A DNA stretch of 64,000 bases, from the NCBI RefSeq assembly GCF_014202645.1, contig NZ_JACHHG010000009.1, forward strand, positions 111,741 to 175,740, read 5' to 3'. The notes below the pieces were generated by a model. It worked only from the letters and a program-made list of their open reading frames with translations. It made no database searches and was not told the DNA's origin. How positions within the stretch are numbered: position 1 is the stretch's first letter; the number at the start of each line of letters is the position of its first letter. Source of the stretch: Deinobacterium chartae (lineage in GTDB: Bacteria > Deinococcota > Deinococci > Deinococcales > Deinococcaceae). Below, piece by piece: positions 42,476 to 49,957 of this stretch. The position numbers and the translations under genes are program-made.

Positions 42476-42967
42476 ATGGGCAAGAAATTCGACTACAGCC
42501 TGGATTTTGAGCACACCGACTTCCGGGCCCACCCCGAGCTGTACCGGGTCGGGGTGGGCGAACAAGGCGTGCTGCTGGTCGAGCCGTACAAGAGCGAACT
42601 GCTGCCGCACTGGCGTTTTCGCGATCCGGACAGTGCCCGCGCCTCGTCGGAGCGGATCTACGCCATGTTCCTCGAGTACCGGGCACGCGGCGACTTCGTG
42701 GGCATGGACATGGCCCGCAAGTTCTTGCAGATGGGCTGGACCCGCGCGCGGCGCTACGCCAACCATCCGGGCGGGCGCAAGTACGACGGCGCTGTACCCG
42801 CCGAACAGCGGGGCCGCAGCGGGGCTCACGGCCGCCTTACCCTGCCCCGGCAGCACGACCCGGTCAAAGCCGAAGCGGCCGCCATCTTTTATGCCCGCTA
42901 CCTTCAGGCCCGCGAAGATCCGGAGTACCGGCGGCTGAAAGCCGAGCACCAACGGCGCTACGGCTGA
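42476..42967 (+). CDS. DUF4385 family protein
   Basis: 163-residue soluble protein of the DUF4385 group: KFDYSLDFEHTDFRAHPELYRVGVGEQGVLLVEPYKSELLPHWRF, then MDMARKFLQMGWTRARRYANHPGGRKY. Function unknown. The gene follows dps by 45 bp on the same strand and may be co-transcribed. Confidence 0.85.
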   Translation: MGKKFDYSLDFEHTDFRAHPELYRVGVGEQGVLLVEPYKSELLPHWRFRDPDSARASSERIYAMFLEYRARGDFVGMDMARKFLQMGWTRARRYANHPGGRKYDGAVPAEQRGRSGAHGRLTLPRQHDPVKAEAAAIFYARYLQAREDPEYRRLKAEHQRRYG

Positions 42968-43122
42968 AGTTTCCCCGCCTTGTCCGGCGGCGCACAACCC
43001 GAACACTCGCGGCATACCGCCCTCGGCGTGGCGACCGACAAGAAACACCTCCGAACGCCAGATCCACGTCCTGCATGAGAGATTCGCCTAGTTTCAGCGC
43101 AGGCACGTCCGCAGGGAACTGT

Positions 43123-43128
43123 TAGAAT
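43123..43128 (+). promoter_or_regulatory. -10 element of the phosphoesterase gene
   Basis: TAGAAT ends 7 nt before the ATG at 43136. Confidence 0.45.
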
Positions 43129-43135
43129 TAAAAAG

Positions 43136-43792
43136 ATGCCCACCGGTCACCGGCTGCTGTTGCTCGCCGATTACGTACACCCCTACGTGTACCGTACGGC
43201 TTTTCCCGACGGGGTTCCCGAAGTCGACCTCGCCCTGGTTGCCGGAGACGTGCCGGGCTATTACCTCGAGTTCCTGGCCACCAAGCTCACCGTGCCGGTG
43301 GTGTACGTGCCCGGCAACCACGGCAACGAGCAGATCCGCGAAGACGGCGTGCGCCGCGACCCGCAGGGCGTGATCAACGCGCACGGTCGCGTCCTCGAGG
43401 TGGGCGGGCTGGTGATCGCGGGTTTTGGCGGGGTACCCAAGTACCGCGAGCAGGGCGAGGGGCAGTACACCGAAGCGGAGCTCAACGCCGGCTTTCGCCA
43501 GCTGAACTTTCAGATGTGGCTGCGCAGCGTCAAGCGCCGCCCGCCCCTGGACATCTTGCTCACCCACGCGCCGCCGGTCGGCCCGCACGCCGGCAGCGAC
43601 TTTGCGCACCGGGGCATGAGCCAGATCAACGCCTTCGCCAAGCGCCACCACCCGCGCCTGATCGTGCACGGCCACATTCACGAGTACGAGGGCAAAAAGG
43701 TCGAGTACCTCGAGGGAAGCACCCGCGTCGTCAACGCTTACGGGTACCGGGTGATCGACCTGTCTGCCGAGTCGGTCGCGCAGGTCGGCTAA
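43136..43792 (+). CDS. Calcineurin-like metallophosphoesterase
   Basis: 218 residues. Metal-binding motifs appear as LLADYVHPYVY (the usual DxH is degenerate), LALVAGDVPG with the Asp, YVPGNHGNE with Asn-His, LLTHAPPVG and IVHGHIHEYEG with two His. The first metal motif reads ADYVHP rather than the usual SDxH. Substrate unknown. Single gene, convergent with folE. Confidence 0.85.
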   Translation: MPTGHRLLLLADYVHPYVYRTAFPDGVPEVDLALVAGDVPGYYLEFLATKLTVPVVYVPGNHGNEQIREDGVRRDPQGVINAHGRVLEVGGLVIAGFGGVPKYREQGEGQYTEAELNAGFRQLNFQMWLRSVKRRPPLDILLTHAPPVGPHAGSDFAHRGMSQINAFAKRHHPRLIVHGHIHEYEGKKVEYLEGSTRVVNAYGYRVIDLSAESVAQVG

Positions 43793-43797
43793 ACCAG

Positions 43798-43821
43798 GGG
43801 GCAGCCCCCAAGAGCTGCCCC
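43798..43821. terminator. Hairpin between the phosphoesterase gene and folE
   Basis: 8-bp GC-rich stem (43798-43805 and 43814-43821) between convergent genes; no T-run. Confidence 0.45.
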
Positions 43822-43853
43822 TATCCCCTGGCCCGGTTGGCGTGCCTGCGCGC

Positions 43854-44438
43854 TCAGTGCACCCCGAAGCGGCTCTGGATCGCCTGAATGAACTCGGCGC
43901 GGGTGCGTGCGTCCTCGCGGAACACGCCCAACATGCTCGAGGTGGTGGTCGAAGACTGCTGCTTTTGCACCCCGCGCATGGCCATGCACAGGTGAATCCC
44001 CTCGAGGACCACACCGACCCCCTGCGGTTGCAACAGTTCCTGAACCGCTTCGGCGATCTGGGTGGTGATGCGCTCTTGCACCTGCAATCTGCGCGAGAAC
44101 ATGTCGGTGATGCGCGCGAACTTGCTGAGCCCCAGGATTTTCTCGTTGGGAATGTAGCCGATGTGCGCGCGACCGAAAAAGGGCAGCATGTGATGCTCGC
44201 ACATGCTGTAGAACTCGATGTCCTTGACCACGACCATCTCGCTGCCCTCGGCCTGAAAAACCGCGTCGTTGGCCACTTCGAACAGGCTCTGCTGGTAACC
44301 GCCGGTCAGGAACTCCCAGGCTTTCTCGACGCGTTCGGGCGTCTTGAGCAGCCCTTCGCGGTTTGGGTCTTCGCCTATGGTTTCCAGCCAGTGCCGGGTA
44401 AGATCGGCCAGGCTGTGTCTTTTGTCCATCACCGTCAT
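43854..44438 (-). CDS. folE: GTP cyclohydrolase I
   Basis: 194-residue enzyme that converts GTP to dihydroneopterin triphosphate for folate. Zinc ligands are C80 and H83 (MCEHHMLPF) and C151 ([10 protein letters not shown]). [17 protein letters not shown] and the end [12 protein letters not shown] are family typical. ATG 44438 has an AGGAGG ribosome site 7 nt upstream; an in-frame ATG at 44546 is far from any site. The promoter is probably the TACACT at 44503. Confidence 0.96.
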   Translation of the reverse strand: MTVMDKRHSLADLTRHWLETIGEDPNREGLLKTPERVEKAWEFLTGGYQQSLFEVANDAVFQAEGSEMVVVKDIEFYSMCEHHMLPFFGRAHIGYIPNEKILGLSKFARITDMFSRRLQVQERITTQIAEAVQELLQPQGVGVVLEGIHLCMAMRGVQKQQSSTTTSSMLGVFREDARTRAEFIQAIQSRFGVH

Positions 44439-44502
44439 GAAGGTGCCTCCTGCGCAGGTCAGGACGCTGCGACCCTGAGGCGGCAGTGTCCGGGAATGAG
44501 TC

Positions 44503-44508
44503 AGTGTA
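44503..44508 (-). promoter_or_regulatory. -10 element of folE
   Basis: TACACT on the minus strand, about 64 nt before the ATG. Confidence 0.4.
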
Positions 44509-44685
44509 CGGTCAGGTGAGAATAACGACTGTAAGAGCCTCGCCAAAGGTGCTGAAGCGGTGCGCCGCGCATCTGACGCGAGGACCGATTACCCGTCGCC
44601 ACCGAAGAAGCCATCACCGTAGCAGCTGACCGATGGTTTACAAAGATCTTGCTTACTTTGGGTCACGCGAGTCATAGACGCCAAC

Positions 44686-44713
44686 GGGGCGCAACCCCAA
44701 AAGGTCGCGCCCC
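44686..44713 (-). terminator. Terminator of purA
   Basis: 11-bp stem with one mismatch (44686-44696 and 44703-44713) and a 6-nt loop, 15 nt after the purA stop. Confidence 0.65.
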
Positions 44714-44728
44714 AGCTGCGGTCCCGGT

Positions 44729-45943
44729 TCAGCTCCAGCGGACCTGACCGTAGGTCTTCTCACGCTCCGGACCGCAGGAGAAGATGACCACCGGGCAACC
44801 GGTCTGCTCCTCGATCAGGTCCAGGTAGGCCTGGGCCTCGCGCGGCAGGGTCGCCCGGCTGGTCGCGCCCTCGGTGGTGGACCAGCCGGGCATCTCGCGG
44901 TACAGCGGGCTGCCGTCATCGGCGTAGTCCACGCAGACCTTGACCTTCTCGAGGCCCGCCAGCACGTCCATCTTGTTGATCACCAGACCGTCTAGGCCGT
45001 TCACGTCCACCGCGTAGCGCAGCAGCGCCAGATCGAGCCACCCAACCCGGCGCGCGCGGCCGGTGGTGGTACCAAACTCGTCCCAGGCGTTCGAACCGTC
45101 ACCGCGCAGGCGGTGCTCCATCTCGCCGAACACCTCGGTGGCAAACGGGCCATGGCCTACGCGGGTGTTGAAGGCCTTGGCCACGCCGTACACCTTGTTC
45201 ACGGCCTTGTGGTTCACGCCAGCGCCGATCAGGACGCCGCCCACCGTGGGGTGCGACGAGGTCACGAACGGATACGTGCCGTAGTTCAGGTCGAGCAGCG
45301 TCGCCTGCGCGCCCTCGAACAGCACGTTGCGGCCCTCGCGGATGGCGCGCCGCAGCTCGCTCCCGGTGTCACTCACGAACGGCAGCAGCTTCTCGCGCAC
45401 CTCGGCCATGTCGGCCAGCGCCCGATCCGCATCGGTCCAGCCCACCTCGCGGGTCGAGTTCGGCTTGGCCTCGATCAGGCGCTCGAGGCGCTCGCGCAGC
45501 ACGCTCTCGTCGGCCAGGTCGCCGAAGCGCACGCCCACCCGGCGGGCCCGGTCGGCGTAGGCCGGACCGATGCCGCGCCCGGTCGTGCCCACGAAGTCCT
45601 TGCGTCCGTCCACCGACTTGTGGTGCGGCAGCACCAGGTGCGCCCGGTCGGAGATGCGCAGGTCCGGGCTCAGGCCCGCCTCGAGCAGCGAGGCGCGCTC
45701 CTCGAGGAACTTCCAGGGGTCAATGACCATGCCGTCGCCCAAGACGCTGGTCACACCCTCGTGCAGCACGCCGCTGGGCAGCAGGTTGAGCTTGAAGGTG
45801 CGTCCACGGGCGGTCACGGTGTGACCGGCGTTGGCCCCACCCTGGTAACGGACAACATAATTCGCCTCGGGCGCGAGGAAGTCGGTGATCTTACCCTTTC
45901 CCTCGTCTCCCCACTGTGCGCCAATGATGGCGATTCCCGGCAT
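44729..45943 (-). CDS. purA: Adenylosuccinate synthetase
   Basis: 404-residue enzyme that joins IMP and aspartate using GTP in AMP synthesis. MPGIAIIGAQWGDEGKGKITDFLAPEANYVVRYQGGANAGHT holds the GTP loop and IMP-binding residues. VGTTGRGIGPAYADRARRVGVRFGDL and TTTGRARRVGWLDL are further signatures. The ATG at 45943 has an AGGAGAA ribosome site and matches the family start. A 270-bp gap separates it from the next gene upstream. Confidence 0.97.
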   Translation of the reverse strand: MPGIAIIGAQWGDEGKGKITDFLAPEANYVVRYQGGANAGHTVTARGRTFKLNLLPSGVLHEGVTSVLGDGMVIDPWKFLEERASLLEAGLSPDLRISDRAHLVLPHHKSVDGRKDFVGTTGRGIGPAYADRARRVGVRFGDLADESVLRERLERLIEAKPNSTREVGWTDADRALADMAEVREKLLPFVSDTGSELRRAIREGRNVLFEGAQATLLDLNYGTYPFVTSSHPTVGGVLIGAGVNHKAVNKVYGVAKAFNTRVGHGPFATEVFGEMEHRLRGDGSNAWDEFGTTTGRARRVGWLDLALLRYAVDVNGLDGLVINKMDVLAGLEKVKVCVDYADDGSPLYREMPGWSTTEGATSRATLPREAQAYLDLIEEQTGCPVVIFSCGPEREKTYGQVRWS

Positions 45944-46164
45944 GAGCTTCTCCTGGCACCCGCACCTGGCGGGCGTTCTGCATGAGAGTCGGATCCCAGC
46001 GCACGGCGCTACAGAGCACCGCACACGCGAGCGTGCGGCCGCAAAAAAAGAACGGTAACCCGTCCTGCGGCACCGTACCCCACTCTAACACGCGCGTCCC
46101 GCGAAGCTGACCCGCCGATCACCATTTGTGTAGGGAAGCAGCCCTGCTCGCGATCTCCAAAAGC

Positions 46165-46192
46165 AGAGGAGCGCGGAGTTCCGCGCCCCTCT
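46165..46192 (-). terminator. Terminator of the E3-binding-domain gene
   Basis: 13-bp stem with one mismatch (46165-46177 and 46180-46192), tight loop and a T4 run on the minus strand, 21 nt beyond the stop at 46214. Confidence 0.8.
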
Positions 46193-46213
46193 TCCCTGTC
46201 CTGCCCGCGCGAT

Positions 46214-48193
46214 TTACACCATCAGGACAATCGGGTTCTCCAGATCCGCCGTCACGGCACGCAGGAACTCCGCGCCGGAACGCAGACCGTCCGCCGTGCC
46301 CGTATGGCCGCTCAGCAGCAGGCTGGCACGGCCGTCCTCGAGGCGGCTCAGCGAGAGCGTGGCCCCCTCGACCGGCAGGGTTACCTCGTCCACGCCCAGT
46401 TCCCCGGCGTCAACCACGGTCAGGGCCGCGCTGCCCGCCGCTGCCGCCCCGAACGAGGACAGCGAGGCCCGGAAGTCACCCTCGAGGGTCTCGGGCAGCA
46501 GGGTCTGCGCGGTGCCCGCGTCCAGCAGGCCCACCCGGCCGCCGCCGATCAGGTCCGCATGGCGCTGGGCGGCGCGGGCCAGCCAGAACACCAGCGGCAC
46601 GCGGCCCAGCAGACCCTCGAGGCGGCTCGAGGCGTCACCGAGCGCGGTGGCATCGAAGCTGCGGCGCAGCGCCAGGGCAGGGCGAGCGGGCACGACCGGC
46701 TGGGCCGCAGTTGGCTCGGCGGCCTGCTCGTTCAAGGCCCCGGCGATGGGCGGAACCACGCCCAGAACACCTTCGTGGCTGGGTGCGACCGGAACGTGCG
46801 CTTCGGCCCGCTGGGGTTCGGGCGCGTAGAACGGTTCCGAGTCCGTCGGGGTGGGCTCGGGTTCGGGCGCGTAGAACGGCTGGGGCTGCGTGGGGAGCGG
46901 TTCGGCCGGGGTGTCGAAGCCAAAGGCGGGCTCGAGGGCCGCCGCATCCGGCTCCGGCGCGGCGTCCGGTTCGGCTTCCTCGACCCGCTGCGGCTCGGCG
47001 GTCCAGACCGGCTCGGACTCGTTCTCGGGCGCTTCGGGAAGCGACCAGACCGGGTCGGGCTCGGGCTGCGCCTCGGGAGCGACCTCCGGCTCGGGTTGCG
47101 CCTCGGGAAGCGACCAGGTCAGCTCGGGCTCGGGCTGCGCCTCGGGAGCGACCTCCGGCTCGGATACCTCGGGGACGCTTTCCGTGTCCATGCGGAAATC
47201 CCCTGCCATGCGGAAATCCCCGATATCCGCCGCGCCCACCTGGGCTTCGGAAGCGGCAGGCTCGATGGGCTCGGCCAGCGGGGGCACCTCGAGGAAAACG
47301 TCCTCGTGACGGGCGGCTTCGGTGTCCGCGACGAAGTCGGGTTCGGCCGATACCGGCTCGTCAAATCGGAAGATGTCATCGGCCGGCACGTCCTGCTCGT
47401 GGGCGGGCACCGCAGCCGGGTCATCAAAGCGGAAAGCGTTGTCCTCGGGCGCTGCGAATTCACCGCTGGGCTCGTCGAAACGGAAGTCGTCTTGCTCCGC
47501 GAGCACCGGATCGGCGTCGGGCTGCGGGTCAGGCGCGTGATGCTCGAGGGCCGGAGCCTCCCAGGGATTGGTGTGCGGGGCTCGCTCGTGCTCGGGCTGT
47601 TCGGGCGCCTCCTGAGCCGAACTGAAACCGTACGGCTCGTCTACGGCCGGAGCCTCGAGTTCGTTCTCGCCCAGGTGCGGACGGGTCGCGGCCGGGTGCT
47701 CGCTCGGAGCGGGAGGCGCGTCGGGCGCTGCCGCAGCCGGCTCGTCCTCGAGGTCGTCGAGGTCAAGGTCCAGCACAAAGTCATCCTCGCCGAATTCGTC
47801 GCCGGCGGCCTGCGCGCCCGCCTCCCCAGGGGCCTCGGAGGAGGGGGCGTCCTCGTGGGCCAAAATGGCGTCATCCTCGGTTTCGGCTGCACGGGGAGCG
47901 GAGCGGACGCTGCTGGAGGCTACAAAGTCGGTGATATCGGCGTCCACGCCGGCCTGGGCCATGGCCTGTACGTCCACTCCTCCGAGTTCGGCTTCCCAGG
48001 CGGGCGGCGGCGGATCCACCGGATCCGAGGGCAATTCCTCGTCCCCACTCATGATTCGCGACAGATAGTTGAGGATGTCGCGCTCGATGACGCGACCGTC
48101 AGGTCCGCTACCCTGAATTTTGCGCCAATCGATACCGTTTTCCTCAGCAAGCCGCTTGGCGAGCGGCGCAATCATGGGTTCCATCCTGGTCAT
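46214..48193 (-). CDS. E3-binding-domain protein with acidic repeats and a degenerate E2-like C-terminus
   Basis: 659 residues in three parts. Residues 7-43 are a peripheral subunit-binding domain (IAPLAKRLAEENGIDWRKIQ, GSGPDGRVIERDIL), which in 2-oxoacid dehydrogenase E2 binds E1 or E3. Residues about 50-510 are a Pro/Glu/Asp/Ala-rich low-complexity region with repeats (FRFDEP three times, WSLPEAQPEPEVAPEAQPEP, PFYAPEP). Residues 515-659 resemble the end of the E2 catalytic domain: the tail has H630-TGTA-D635-G636 where HxxxDG is expected, with one extra residue, and FLRAVTADLENPIVLMV. There is no lipoyl domain and the catalytic core is truncated, so acyltransferase activity is unlikely. It may be a scaffold. 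An ATG three codons in (48184) is an alternative start. Confidence 0.8.
   Translation of the reverse strand: MTRMEPMIAPLAKRLAEENGIDWRKIQGSGPDGRVIERDILNYLSRIMSGDEELPSDPVDPPPPAWEAELGGVDVQAMAQAGVDADITDFVASSSVRSAPRAAETEDDAILAHEDAPSSEAPGEAGAQAAGDEFGEDDFVLDLDLDDLEDEPAAAAPDAPPAPSEHPAATRPHLGENELEAPAVDEPYGFSSAQEAPEQPEHERAPHTNPWEAPALEHHAPDPQPDADPVLAEQDDFRFDEPSGEFAAPEDNAFRFDDPAAVPAHEQDVPADDIFRFDEPVSAEPDFVADTEAARHEDVFLEVPPLAEPIEPAASEAQVGAADIGDFRMAGDFRMDTESVPEVSEPEVAPEAQPEPELTWSLPEAQPEPEVAPEAQPEPDPVWSLPEAPENESEPVWTAEPQRVEEAEPDAAPEPDAAALEPAFGFDTPAEPLPTQPQPFYAPEPEPTPTDSEPFYAPEPQRAEAHVPVAPSHEGVLGVVPPIAGALNEQAAEPTAAQPVVPARPALALRRSFDATALGDASSRLEGLLGRVPLVFWLARAAQRHADLIGGGRVGLLDAGTAQTLLPETLEGDFRASLSSFGAAAAGSAALTVVDAGELGVDEVTLPVEGATLSLSRLEDGRASLLLSGHTGTADGLRSGAEFLRAVTADLENPIVLMV
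46814..46879. repeat. 21-bp direct repeat in the acidic linker
   Basis: The same 21-mer occurs at 46814-46834 and 46859-46879, offset 45 bp, encoding two in-frame FYAPEPEP-type units. Confidence 0.7.
47041..47163. repeat. 69-bp-period tandem repeat in the acidic linker
   Basis: A 69-bp unit starting at 47041 is followed by a partial copy from 47110 with few changes. It encodes a 23-residue period built on WSLPEAQPEPEVAPEAQPEP. Length variation between strains would be expected. Confidence 0.7.
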
Positions 48194-48208
48194 TCCCCCT
48201 TTGGGCGC

Positions 48209-48214
48209 ATTGTA
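48209..48214 (-). promoter_or_regulatory. -10 element of the E3-binding-domain gene
   Basis: TACAAT on the minus strand, 15 nt before the ATG at 48193, with AAAGGGGGA between. Confidence 0.45.
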
Positions 48215-48256
48215 ACAGAATCCCCCGGGCTTCGCGCGGAATTTTTTATCGCGTGA

Positions 48257-48262
48257 TACGCT
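48257..48262 (+). promoter_or_regulatory. -10 element of the LeuDH-like gene
   Basis: TACGCT ends 8 nt before the ATG at 48271. Confidence 0.35.
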
Positions 48263-48270
48263 CTTCTGGG

Positions 48271-49317
48271 ATGCTGATTCTGAACGCCATCGAGAGCTAT
48301 GGCCACGAGCAGGTGGTCTTCCTGAACCACCCGCCCAGCGGCTTGCGGGCGATCTTGGCCATTCATGACACCACGCTCGGCCCGGCCATCGGTGCCTGCC
48401 GCTTCCGCGCCTACGAGGACGAGGAAGAGGCCTTGCGCGACGCGCTCGAACTGAGCCGTTCCATCACCTTCAAGACCGCCCTGGCCGGGCTGAACTACGG
48501 CGGCGGAGCCTGCATCGTGCTGGCCGACGCCCCGGACCACCAGCTCCAACCGCACGCCCGCGAAGGATTGTTTCGCGCGCTGGGGCGGCATGTAGACGCT
48601 CTCGGCGGGCGCATCATCCTGATCGAGGACGTCCACGTCACCCAGACCGACATCGCCTTCGCCGCACAAGAAACCCGCCACACCCTCGGCTTCCAGCAGG
48701 ACACCACCGCAGCCACCGCTTACGGCGTGTATCGCGGGATCAAGGCCGCCGCGCGCTACCACATCGGCACCGAGAGCATGCGCGGCGTGCGCATCGCGAT
48801 CTTGGGCGTGGGCGAGGTGGGTGGGAAACTCGCTGCCCACCTCGCCCGTGAGGGCGCACGCCTGACCCTGGCCGACAGCAAGCCGGGCCGTGCGGCCCGG
48901 GTGGCCGAACAGCTCGGAGCCGACACCGTACCGGCCAACGAAGTCTTCGACGTGCCCTGCGACATCTTCTCGCCCTGCGCTTTTGGCGGCTCGATCAGCA
49001 AGGCTGCCGCCGGCAGCCTGCAGGCCCGCATGGTGGCCGGCGGCGAGCACAACCCGCTGGCCAAAGGGGCCGACGTGGTCCTCGAGGAGGCCGGCATCGC
49101 CTACATTCCCGACTACCTGCTCAACGCTGCCGGCCTGCTGGTGGGCACCGGGCTGAGCCTCGAGGAGGCCGCCGAGCGGGTGTACAGCGACGTAGGCTGG
49201 GTGTGCGCCGAAGCCCAGACCCGCGACGAGAGCACGCACCAGACCGCCCGTCGCCTCGCCGAGCAGCGCATCTCGATGATCGCCTCGATCGGCTCGTTCT
49301 TCCGTCAGGCTCCCTGA
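48271..49317 (+). CDS. Leucine/valine dehydrogenase family protein with altered catalytic lysine
   Basis: 348-residue protein of the Glu/Leu/Phe/Val dehydrogenase family. It aligns with leucine dehydrogenase without gaps in the first half: TTLGPAIGACRFRAYEDEEEAL, substrate Lys68 in TFKTALAGLNYGGG, then Ala80 where the catalytic Lys (GGGK) should be. The next block has IEDVHVTQTDIAF with the conserved Asp120. The NAD domain has ILGVGEVGGKLAAHL. CDIFSPCAFGGSISK and AGGEHNPLA are also family motifs. The fold is sound but classical dehydrogenase chemistry is doubtful. It begins a run with udk, DUF5693 and csaB. Confidence 0.85.
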   Translation: MLILNAIESYGHEQVVFLNHPPSGLRAILAIHDTTLGPAIGACRFRAYEDEEEALRDALELSRSITFKTALAGLNYGGGACIVLADAPDHQLQPHAREGLFRALGRHVDALGGRIILIEDVHVTQTDIAFAAQETRHTLGFQQDTTAATAYGVYRGIKAAARYHIGTESMRGVRIAILGVGEVGGKLAAHLAREGARLTLADSKPGRAARVAEQLGADTVPANEVFDVPCDIFSPCAFGGSISKAAAGSLQARMVAGGEHNPLAKGADVVLEEAGIAYIPDYLLNAAGLLVGTGLSLEEAAERVYSDVGWVCAEAQTRDESTHQTARRLAEQRISMIASIGSFFRQAP

Positions 49318-49331
49318 CCCCCCCATCAGAC

Positions 49332-49949
49332 ATGACCCACTTTTCCCCTTTCATCATCGGCGTCGCGGGCGGAACCGGCAGCGGCAAAACCACCGTCACC
49401 CGCCGCGTCATCGAGACGGTCGGCGCCGAGCGCGTAGCGGTCCTCGAGCAGGACAACTACTACCGCGACCAGAGCGACCTGCGCCCCGAGCAGCGCCGTC
49501 AGACCAACTACGACCACCCGGCGGCCTTCGACTGGGATCTGCTGACCGCGCATCTCGATGCGCTGCGCAGCGGAGTGCCCATCGAGATGCCGCTGTACGA
49601 CTTCACCCAGGACACCCGCTCGTCCGAGACCCGCACGCTGGTTCCGGCCCCGGTGATCGTCCTCGAGGGCATCTTCGCGCTGTACGACCCGCGCGTGCGC
49701 GACCTGATGCAGCTCAAGATCTTCGTGGACGCCGATCCGGACGTGCGCTTCATCCGCCGCCTCGAGCGTGACACGGTCGAGCGCGGCCGCAGCGTTCAGA
49801 GCGTGGTGCAGCAGTACCTCGAGTTCGTGCGGCCCATGCACCTGCAGTTCGTGGAGCCCACCAAGCGTTACGCCGACGTCATCATTCCGCACGGCGGCCA
49901 CAACGAACCCGCCCTGGACATGCTCTCCGCCCGCATCGGGGCCCTGTAA
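49332..49949 (+). CDS. udk: Uridine kinase
   Basis: 205-residue nucleoside kinase that salvages uridine and cytidine. The P-loop is GVAGGTGSGKTTV (about 10-22). EQDNYYRDQ is the substrate-binding DxYY block, NYDHPAAFDWDLL follows, and LERDTVERGRSVQSVVQQYLEFVRPMHLQFVEPTKRYADVIIPHGG is the lid and C-terminal signature. It starts 14 bp after the previous stop without a good ribosome site, so it is probably translated by coupling. Confidence 0.95.
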   Translation: MTHFSPFIIGVAGGTGSGKTTVTRRVIETVGAERVAVLEQDNYYRDQSDLRPEQRRQTNYDHPAAFDWDLLTAHLDALRSGVPIEMPLYDFTQDTRSSETRTLVPAPVIVLEGIFALYDPRVRDLMQLKIFVDADPDVRFIRRLERDTVERGRSVQSVVQQYLEFVRPMHLQFVEPTKRYADVIIPHGGHNEPALDMLSARIGAL

Positions 49950-49957
49950 GGAGATTT

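Noticed and set aside
46800..47200. Possible CRISPR or satellite array in the 47-kb region
   Set aside because: The repeats are in frame, vary in length and encode acidic protein repeats; there are no unique spacers.
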